Source of the DNA: an uncultured Saccharospirillaceae bacterium
GTDB taxonomy: Bacteria; Bacteroidota; Bacteroidia; Flavobacteriales_D; CAJJDF01
DNA: 64,000 nucleotides
Assembly (NCBI GenBank): GCA_950054195.1
Contig: CATLPG010000001.1
Span: 1 to 64,000 of the forward strand
Direction of reading: 5' to 3'
Made by a program: the position numbers and the translations under genes. The notes beneath the pieces were generated by a model that saw nothing but the letters and a program-made list of their open reading frames with translations, ran no database searches and was not told where the DNA came from. Each line of letters opens with the position of its first letter. The first letter of the stretch is position 1. Below are positions 58,157 through 64,000 of the stretch, in pieces.

Positions 58157-59382
58157 TTGAATTAAAAGCCCATATCGACTCAATAAGAAAAGATTTTCCT
58201 ACGCTTCAGCAAGAAGTAAATGGTAAACCTTTGGTTTATTTTGATAACGGAGCTACCACTCACAAGCCAAGGCGAGTAATTGACACTATAAATACGTATT
58301 ACGTTCAACAGAATAGTAATATTCATCGTGGCGTACATACCTTAAGTCAAAATGCTACATCTCTATATGAAGAATCAAGAAACACTGTTCAGCAGTTTTT
58401 AAATGCTTCTTCAATCAATGAAATTATTTATACCTCTGGCACAACTGGAAGTATTAATTTGTTAGCATCAATCCTAAAAAAAGGACATTTTAAAAAAGGA
58501 GATGAAATTATCATTTCCGAAATGGAGCACCACTCAAACATTGTTCCTTGGCAAATGGTTTGCGAAGAAATTGGAACTGTTTTAAAGGTAATTCCTGTAA
58601 ACGAAAAAGGAGAGCTTGTTTTTGAAACATTTAAAGAGCTTTTATCCGAAAAAACTGCCTTAATTTCTATTGTTCATGTTTCAAATGCACTTGGAACAAT
58701 TAATCCAATTAAAGATTATATTGCTGAAGCAAAGAAACACAATAGTCTTATTCATATTGATGGCGCTCAAGGCGTATCTCATGGTGTAGTTGATGTTCAA
58801 GCATTGGATGTAGATTTTTATAGCTTTTCAGCTCACAAATTATTTGGACCAACTGGTGTTGGTATACTTTATGGAAAGGAGCACTTATTAGAAAAACTTC
58901 CTCCTTATCAAGGTGGAGGTGACATGATTAAAACCGTTACGTTAGAAAAAACAACGTATAACGATTTACCTCATAAGTTTGAAGCCGGAACCCCTAATAT
59001 TGCTGGAGGTATTGCTTTAAAAGCTGCTATTGATTATGTACAATCCATTGGTTTTGATTTTATTCAAGAACAAGAACGTATTCTTTTAGATTATTTAACC
59101 TCTGAATTAAGGAAGGTTGATGGCTTAAGAATTATAGGGGATAACGATCATAAAACATCGGTAGTTTCTTTTATTATTGATGGTGTTCACCCTTATGATA
59201 TTGGAGTAATTGTAGATAAAATGGGAATTGCTGTTCGTACAGGGCATCATTGCACACAACCTCTTATGGATAAATTTAATGTTCCTGGTACAGTTAGAGC
59301 ATCCCTGTCTTTCTACAACACAATTGAAGAAATTGATATTTTTATTAAAGCATTAGAAAGGTCTTTAAACATGCTTCGTTAA
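58153..59382 (+). CDS. sufS: cysteine desulfurase SufS
   Basis: A 409-residue class V PLP enzyme, which removes sulfur from cysteine for the Suf system. PLP-binding Lys is in FYSFSAHKLFGPTG, the ring-stacking His is in EMEHHSNIVPWQM, and the catalytic Cys is in AVRTGHHCTQPLMDKF. The group II loop around Cys is that of SufS (not IscS). sufE, which normally carries the sulfur away, is not found after it; a phosphatase gene follows 7 nt downstream. Confidence 0.97.
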   Translation: MIELKAHIDSIRKDFPTLQQEVNGKPLVYFDNGATTHKPRRVIDTINTYYVQQNSNIHRGVHTLSQNATSLYEESRNTVQQFLNASSINEIIYTSGTTGSINLLASILKKGHFKKGDEIIISEMEHHSNIVPWQMVCEEIGTVLKVIPVNEKGELVFETFKELLSEKTALISIVHVSNALGTINPIKDYIAEAKKHNSLIHIDGAQGVSHGVVDVQALDVDFYSFSAHKLFGPTGVGILYGKEHLLEKLPPYQGGGDMIKTVTLEKTTYNDLPHKFEAGTPNIAGGIALKAAIDYVQSIGFDFIQEQERILLDYLTSELRKVDGLRIIGDNDHKTSVVSFIIDGVHPYDIGVIVDKMGIAVRTGHHCTQPLMDKFNVPGTVRASLSFYNTIEEIDIFIKALERSLNMLR

Positions 59383-59389
59383 AGTAACT

Positions 59390-60610
59390 ATGTCAAAACT
59401 TAAGCACATACAAGACGAGTTAGAAATTGAAAGAGAAAAACTTCGTTTTCTGCTTGATTTAACAAATGCTATTAATGAAAACGCTAAAGTCAATGAACTT
59501 TTAGCAAGCTTCAAGGTTATTTTAGCCGATAAAATTGGCGTAAAACAATTTGCCTTTTTTAATCATCATAACAACTGGGAGTGTATTTTGAAGCACGGTG
59601 TTGATGAGGTTAGTGATCATTATGATTTTTTGAGCTTAAAGGTTGATAAAATAATCATTGTTCGTGATCGCCCAGAAGAAATTTTTCAAGGAGTAGATGT
59701 GCTAATTCCGGTTTTCCACAAAGATAAACCGTTATCTTTTTTAATGCTCGGTAGCTTAGGAGATAATGACAATGACTTTTCCCATTACCACTTGGGCTTT
59801 GTACAAACAATTGCTAACATGGTTTCTGTATCCATAGAAAACAAAATGTTTGCTAACGAAATTATGGAACGTAAGTTAGCCGATCACGACTTAGAACTAG
59901 CAGCAGAAATGCAATCCATGCTTTTCCCTACCAAATTGCCAAGTAACGATAAAGTAGATGTAGCTGCCACATATATTCCAAAACAACTGGTTGGAGGAGA
60001 TTACTACGATTTTATTCGATTTAGCGAGGATGAGTATGTTTTTTGTATTGCTGATGTTTCTGGAAAAGGTATTTCAGCAGCGTTACTAATGAGCAATTTC
60101 CAAGCGAATGTTCGTGCAAATGTTAAGTATAACCACAAAAACTTAACACTAAAAGAACTCGTTGTAGAACTCAACAAAAACGTAATGGATGCTGCAAAAG
60201 GCGAAAAATTCGTAACAGCATTTATTGGCTATTATAATGAAAAAACGAGGAAGCTTAAATACATTAACGCAGGACATAATTACCCAGTAATCATCAAAAA
60301 CAGAGAAGCTAAAATGCTCAAAGTTGGTTGCGTTGGTTTAGGTATGCTTGATGAAATCCCAACGCTTGAAGAGGAAATCGTACACATTGAGCCAAACACC
60401 GTTATCGTTTGCTATACGGATGGTGTAGTAGAAACCGAAAACACTAAGGGCGAACAATTCGACATGGAGCGTTTAGTTAATGTAGTTGCCAGTAATTTTG
60501 ACGCCAAAATGAAAACCATCAACAAAATTATCATTGATGCAATGGATGATTTTAAAGGTGACATGCCTTATTTGGATGACACAGCAATTCTAAGTTTGCG
60601 AATTAGCTAA
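59390..60610 (+). CDS. GAF-PP2C (SpoIIE/RsbU-type) serine phosphatase
   Basis: A 406-residue protein. A coiled-coil N-terminus (HIQDELEIEREKLRFLLDLT) is followed by a GAF-like domain (about residues 20-160) and then a SpoIIE/PP2C phosphatase domain from about residue 170: LAAEMQSMLFPTKLPSNDKV, IPKQLVGGDYYDF (metal-binding Asp), IADVSGKGISAALLMS, NAGHNYPVII and VCYTDGVVETEN. Such phosphatases usually act on anti-sigma antagonist proteins. Placement 7 nt after sufS suggests it is read with the Fe-S operon. Its last 4 nt overlap msrB. Target unknown. Confidence 0.9.
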   Translation: MSKLKHIQDELEIEREKLRFLLDLTNAINENAKVNELLASFKVILADKIGVKQFAFFNHHNNWECILKHGVDEVSDHYDFLSLKVDKIIIVRDRPEEIFQGVDVLIPVFHKDKPLSFLMLGSLGDNDNDFSHYHLGFVQTIANMVSVSIENKMFANEIMERKLADHDLELAAEMQSMLFPTKLPSNDKVDVAATYIPKQLVGGDYYDFIRFSEDEYVFCIADVSGKGISAALLMSNFQANVRANVKYNHKNLTLKELVVELNKNVMDAAKGEKFVTAFIGYYNEKTRKLKYINAGHNYPVIIKNREAKMLKVGCVGLGMLDEIPTLEEEIVHIEPNTVIVCYTDGVVETENTKGEQFDMERLVNVVASNFDAKMKTINKIIIDAMDDFKGDMPYLDDTAILSLRIS

Positions 60611-61050
60611 TCCCTCTTTTTTAACGATAAATCATTAATACAATACCTCAACCCACTTGGAGGAGGCCCGTCAGGAAAAACATGTCCTAAGTGTGCATCG
60701 CATACATTGCAAGTGACCTCAACCCTTACCATTCCAAATGAGCGGTCTTTATGATAGGCTATGGCGTTTTCTTTTGCTGGCTGGGTAAAAGATGGCCAAC
60801 CTGATCCTGATTCAAATTTTTCATTTGCATCAAACAAAAGCTCTTTGCAACAAGCACATTCATACTCACCAGGAGTAAACACCGAACACGACTCTCCACT
60901 AAACGGTTTTTCTGTTCCTTTTTCTCTGGTTATGTAGTAAACATCAGAAGATAGCTCTTGCTTCCATTCTTCTTTTGTTTTCTCTACTCTTCTATCTGGT
61001 TTAAAATTTCCCTTATTTGAGAGCTTTATAATGTCTATCCATTTTATCAT
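60607..61050 (-). CDS. msrB: peptide methionine-(R)-S-oxide reductase MsrB
   Basis: A 147-residue MsrB. Zinc-binding CxxC pairs are at residues 65-68 and 114-117 (ECACC and CNVC), FESGSGWPSFTQPAKENAIA is conserved, and the catalytic Cys137 is in GLRYCINDLSL. It reduces methionine-R-sulfoxide in proteins. An N-terminal stretch of about 25 residues (MIKWIDIIKLSNKGNFKPDR) precedes the core; no lipobox. It converges on the phosphatase gene with a 4-nt overlap. Confidence 0.95.
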   Translation of the reverse strand: MIKWIDIIKLSNKGNFKPDRRVEKTKEEWKQELSSDVYYITREKGTEKPFSGESCSVFTPGEYECACCKELLFDANEKFESGSGWPSFTQPAKENAIAYHKDRSFGMVRVEVTCNVCDAHLGHVFPDGPPPSGLRYCINDLSLKKRD

Positions 61051-61098
61051 ACCTAAAAATACATATAAGTTGATTAAAAAGCCTTTTTGAAAAAGCAG

Positions 61099-61106
61099 TA
61101 TCTTTG
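61099..61106 (+). promoter_or_regulatory. -7 promoter element abutting the CBS-like gene
   Basis: TATCTTTG matches TAnnTTTG exactly and ends 4 nt before the ATG at 61111, so transcription would start at or just after the start codon's first base. Confidence 0.5.
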
Positions 61107-61110
61107 TACT

Positions 61111-62127
61111 ATGAGTTTAAATAGTCAATCATCGATATTAGCATCAATTGGCAATACGCCTCTTGTTAAGCTCCAAGGAATAAGTAAATCACTTAACGCA
61201 AATGTTTATGCAAAACTTGAAGGGCTGAATCCTGGAATGAGTATTAAAGACCGAACGGTACTTTGTATGATTGAGCAGGCTGAAAGTGAAGGATTAATTA
61301 CTCCTGGTGTTTCTACCATCGTTGAAGCATCTTCTGGAAATACGGGCTATAGCCTAGCTATGATTTGCGGAATAAAAGGTTATAAATGTATTGTTACTGT
61401 TAAAGACAAAGCCTCCAAAGAAAAAATAAACATGATTAAAGCCATGGGGGCAGAAGTTGTTCTTTGTCCTTCTGGAGCTAAACCTGATGATCCAGACTCC
61501 TACTACGAAAAGGCAAAATCAATAAGTGAAAGCATTGAACATGCATTTTACATTAATCAAAACTTTAATCTATACAATCAAAAAGCGCATTATAAAACTA
61601 CAGGGCCAGAAATTTGGGAACAAACTGATGGTAAAATCACCTATTTAATCTCTCCTGCAAGTACTGGTGGAACGATTTCTGGAATTGCTAAATTTTTAAA
61701 AGAGAAAAACCCTGCAATTAAAGTGATTTCTGCTGATAGTGAAGGATCTGTTTTGAAGAAATATCATGAAACCAACGAATACGATAAATCATTAAAGAAA
61801 AAAACGTGGTTAGAGGGTGTTGGTAAAGATATTATCCCTCCTAATATCTCTATGGATCATATCGATGAATTTTTAATTGTTAATGATGAACGAAGTGTTG
61901 AAAACATTATTCACCTAGCAAAAACAGAAGGCATCATGGCTGGTGGATCAAGTGGCGCAGCTATGGAAGCTCTTTGTCAAGTTAAAGACCGTTTAACCTC
62001 TGATGATACAGTAGTGCTTATTTTCTCTGATCATGGAAGCAAATACCTAAGCAAATTTTACGATACAGAATGGCAAGTAGACAATGGTTTGGAAACTATT
62101 GAAAATGTTATTCGGGTTACTGAATAA
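61111..62127 (+). CDS. CBS/cysteine-synthase-like PLP enzyme
   Basis: A 338-residue fold type II PLP enzyme from ATG 61111 (MSLNSQSSILASIGNTPLVK). PLP-binding Lys is in NPGMSIKDRTVLCM, the substrate loop is EASSGNTGYSLAMI, and the phosphate loop is SPASTGGTISGI. The tail GGSSGAAMEALCQV is typical. It lacks the heme domain and CBS regulatory pair of full cystathionine beta-synthases, so it may be a cystathionine beta-synthase or an O-acetylserine sulfhydrylase (CysK). A start eight codons upstream would lie over the promoter, so it is rejected. It is divergent from msrB. Confidence 0.9.
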   Translation: MSLNSQSSILASIGNTPLVKLQGISKSLNANVYAKLEGLNPGMSIKDRTVLCMIEQAESEGLITPGVSTIVEASSGNTGYSLAMICGIKGYKCIVTVKDKASKEKINMIKAMGAEVVLCPSGAKPDDPDSYYEKAKSISESIEHAFYINQNFNLYNQKAHYKTTGPEIWEQTDGKITYLISPASTGGTISGIAKFLKEKNPAIKVISADSEGSVLKKYHETNEYDKSLKKKTWLEGVGKDIIPPNISMDHIDEFLIVNDERSVENIIHLAKTEGIMAGGSSGAAMEALCQVKDRLTSDDTVVLIFSDHGSKYLSKFYDTEWQVDNGLETIENVIRVTE

Positions 62128-62167
62128 AGAGAATCAACCATTTATTAATAGGTTAAATTAAAAACTA

Positions 62168-64000
62168 CTACTGTTTAAGTATCTGTTTAGTAAACTCAAA
62201 ACCATCTCCTTTAATTTTCAATAGATAAACCCCTTTCTCTTGGTTTAAAGGTATATTGATTATGTTTTTATTCTTTTCCTTCATATAGGATTTGATGAAT
62301 CGTCCCTTACTATCATAAATGATTATTGTAGCCTCCCCTTTTACATCCCCCATATTAGCTTGAAAGTAATCGGTAAATGGATTAGGGTAAATAGTAATTA
62401 AATCACTTATTGATTCTTCTATGCTGGAACAATTATCTACAGTAACCAAAACAGTATCCTTATCTGAGCATCCTTCTGGAAGATTAAATACCTCAACAAT
62501 AAATGTAGAGACTCCAACAGGTAAATTACGACCTACAATTACTGAGCTAGTTTCTCCAGTGTTCCATTGGTAAGCATCATAGCTATTTCCAGCAAATAGT
62601 ATTACAGAATCAAAATCACAAATTAATATATCCGAACCTAAGTTGACCGGAATAACAGCAGGAGCTTCAATTACATGAATATCGATTAAGCTATCACAGC
62701 CATCAACAGTTGTTAACGTATCAAAAATAACTGTATCCGATAGATACCAATTTCCTTTTACCAGTACACTATCTCCAACACATATGTAAGCGGTATCATT
62801 TGTATTAATAGAATTATTAATTGTTATATCATAAATAAAAATGGAGTCGCAACCTTGTTGGGTTGCTACGGTGTCTCTGTAAAAGCCAGAAGCATAAATT
62901 ATCTCGCCATTTAAATTAAAACTATCACAGGCTTGAATCATTAATGAATCTGTTAAGGAGTTCACTATTAAAACATCATATACAATTATAGAGTCACATC
63001 CTGCTTGAGACAAAATCGTATCAATATAAAACCCTGATGAATCAATCGTTTGCCCGTTAATTACGGTTATATTACATGAAGTATCTTTAACAGTATCTAA
63101 CGATGAGTAATTAACAACAACCTCATAAATATAGATAGAGTCACAGCCATTTGAACGAACTAAGGTATCGTAAAAAGTACCTGTTGTGGTAATTACATTG
63201 CCTAAAACCGTAAGTAAGCTATCACATACTATTTGGCTAACCGTATCATAAGATGATTTTTTAATAAATAGATCATAGACAATGACCGAGTCACAACCCT
63301 CAATCGTTGGTACAGTATCTAAATATATTCCAGAGCTATCATATGTTTTTCCGCTTACCGAGATATAAGTGTCACAAACCGTATCCACTATAGTATCTAA
63401 ATAGCTTGGGTAAATGGTAACATGTGTAACAACAACACTATCACAACCTGTTAAAGTTGTTAATGTATCATTATAAAACCCACTCGTATCAACCCATAAA
63501 CCAGAAGCAATTTGAACAGAATCACATCCATTGGCAACTACTGAATCTAATGTAGCATTATTAACCACTAGATCATATACAATTACCGAATCACAATCCA
63601 TTGCATTTAGAATAGTGTCGTTATAGATTCCTGAGACAATAATAGTTTTTCCACTAGCAGTTATTAAACTATCGCATACCGTATCAATTACTGTATCAGT
63701 TGTGGCATAATTTACTGTGATATTATACACAATTACCGAATCACAGCCCATACTGTTTAAAATAGTATCGAAATATATTCCTGTTGCATTAATTAGTTTA
63801 CTATTAACCGTCAATAGGCTATCGCAAACTGTTTCTATAAGAGTATCGGTACTCGCATAGTTGATCCTTATATCAGTATATACAATGGAATCACATCCAA
63901 ATTGACTATTTAAACTATCAACTAAAAGTGTATCGGCATAATACCAGCCACTGTTAAACAGTAAACTATCGCATGAAGTAAGTGTATTCGTATCATTATA
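62168..64000 (-). CDS. large T9SS type-A surface protein with Cys-paired repeats (3' part)
   Basis: The frame is open to the right edge, so the start is outside. The visible 611 residues carry nine repeats of about 50 residues, each with a CDSL-type and a GCDSIIVYD-type cysteine motif. A PKD/Ig-like segment (ILICDFDSVILFAGNSYDAY, then QWNTGETSSVIVG) follows, and then a T9SS type-A sorting domain (LITIYPNPFTDYFQANMGD to YLLKIKGDGFEFTKQILKQ). It is an outer-surface adhesin-like protein; ligand unknown. A TTG at 63814 has been read as its start, but the upstream frame keeps the same repeat pattern, so that is internal. Confidence 0.88.
   Translation of the reverse strand, partial: YNDTNTLTSCDSLLFNSGWYYADTLLVDSLNSQFGCDSIVYTDIRINYASTDTLIETVCDSLLTVNSKLINATGIYFDTILNSMGCDSVIVYNITVNYATTDTVIDTVCDSLITASGKTIIVSGIYNDTILNAMDCDSVIVYDLVVNNATLDSVVANGCDSVQIASGLWVDTSGFYNDTLTTLTGCDSVVVTHVTIYPSYLDTIVDTVCDTYISVSGKTYDSSGIYLDTVPTIEGCDSVIVYDLFIKKSSYDTVSQIVCDSLLTVLGNVITTTGTFYDTLVRSNGCDSIYIYEVVVNYSSLDTVKDTSCNITVINGQTIDSSGFYIDTILSQAGCDSIIVYDVLIVNSLTDSLMIQACDSFNLNGEIIYASGFYRDTVATQQGCDSIFIYDITINNSINTNDTAYICVGDSVLVKGNWYLSDTVIFDTLTTVDGCDSLIDIHVIEAPAVIPVNLGSDILICDFDSVILFAGNSYDAYQWNTGETSSVIVGRNLPVGVSTFIVEVFNLPEGCSDKDTVLVTVDNCSSIEESISDLITIYPNPFTDYFQANMGDVKGEATIIIYDSKGRFIKSYMKEKNKNIINIPLNQEKGVYLLKIKGDGFEFTKQILKQ
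62657..64000 (-). repeat. coding tandem repeat, period about 150 bp
   Basis: Nine units of about 50 codons lie within the surface protein gene. Cysteines alternate at spacings of 23 and 27 residues, and the consensus is roughly CDSLxxxSGxxxxxSGxYxDTxxxxxGCDSVIVYDxxVN. The units differ at many positions, so it is an ageing array rather than a fresh expansion. It continues past the right edge. Confidence 0.85.

Noticed and set aside
62657-64000. Possible CRISPR array
   Set aside because: The roughly 150-bp periodicity is a coding repeat in an open frame with Cys/Asp/Ser conservation; units are not identical and there are no short spacers.

Overview
The window is AT-rich chromosomal DNA from a member of the Bacteroidota, most likely a marine-type flavobacterial lineage (Flavobacteriales, Cryomorphaceae/Crocinitomicaceae-like; the family is an inference). 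The evidence is: type IX secretion (T9SS) C-terminal sorting domains on four surface proteins; an LpxC-FabZ fusion; a short principal sigma factor without region 1.1; DUF families typical of the phylum (DUF3108, DUF4296, DUF6427-like); many start-proximal promoters of the TAnnTTTG type; and few Shine-Dalgarno sequences. Gene density is very high. I see no CRISPR array, insertion sequence, prophage, integrase or recognisable defence system, so this is mostly core genome with an accessory surface-protein stretch.

Layout. 1-4.4 kb (minus strand): 5' part of sufB, sufA, an acidic-repeat lipoprotein, tonB, gcvH, a DUF3108 protein and two envelope proteins of unknown role. 4.5-11 kb (mostly plus): a stand-alone biotin carrier protein, a YceI lipoprotein, tilS, purD, a DUF6427-like membrane protein and purQ. 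11-16 kb (minus): UbiA-type prenyltransferase, an unusual Ile-Pro-rich repeat protein, nadD, gmk, an Ig-like lipoprotein and a free-methionine-R-sulfoxide reductase. 16-26.5 kb: a secreted esterase, gatC, plsC, a LuxE-like protein, queG, ruvB, then DUF72-ogt facing uvrC, and a universal stress protein. 26.6-33.3 kb (minus): lipid A genes (lpxD, lpxC/fabZ, lpxA) with an orphan ABC ATPase, then lipB, a PGI/PMI-type isomerase and a leucine-rich-repeat protein. 33.4-38.2 kb (plus): outer-membrane beta-barrel protein, nadE, a GT2 glycosyltransferase, dihydroorotase, DUF4296 lipoprotein and folB.

38.2-53.2 kb is the most accessory-looking part. It holds two T9SS type-B cargo proteins, a class III aminotransferase, acs, tRNA-Phe, a two-gene surface locus (44.9-48.1 kb), rpoD, an SBBP beta-propeller surface protein and a membrane-anchored TPR-HTH regulator. 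53.3-62.1 kb: frr, lepA, a small lipoprotein, sufC-sufD-sufS followed by a GAF-PP2C (SpoIIE-type) phosphatase, msrB and a CBS-like PLP enzyme. 62.2-64 kb (minus, running off the edge): a large T9SS type-A surface protein with 50-residue Cys-paired repeats.

Themes. Fe-S cluster assembly is present but split between the two ends of the window. Lipid A synthesis, NAD synthesis (nadD, nadE), purine and pyrimidine synthesis (purD, purQ, gmk, pyrC), DNA repair (ruvB, uvrC, ogt), methionine sulfoxide repair (the 15.5 kb GAF protein and msrB) and surface secretion are all represented. The best candidates for undescribed biology are the Ile-Pro repeat protein at 11.9 kb, the surface locus at 44.9-48.1 kb, the Cys-paired repeat adhesin at the right edge and the membrane-tethered TPR-HTH regulator. 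None of them can be called a new system from sequence alone.
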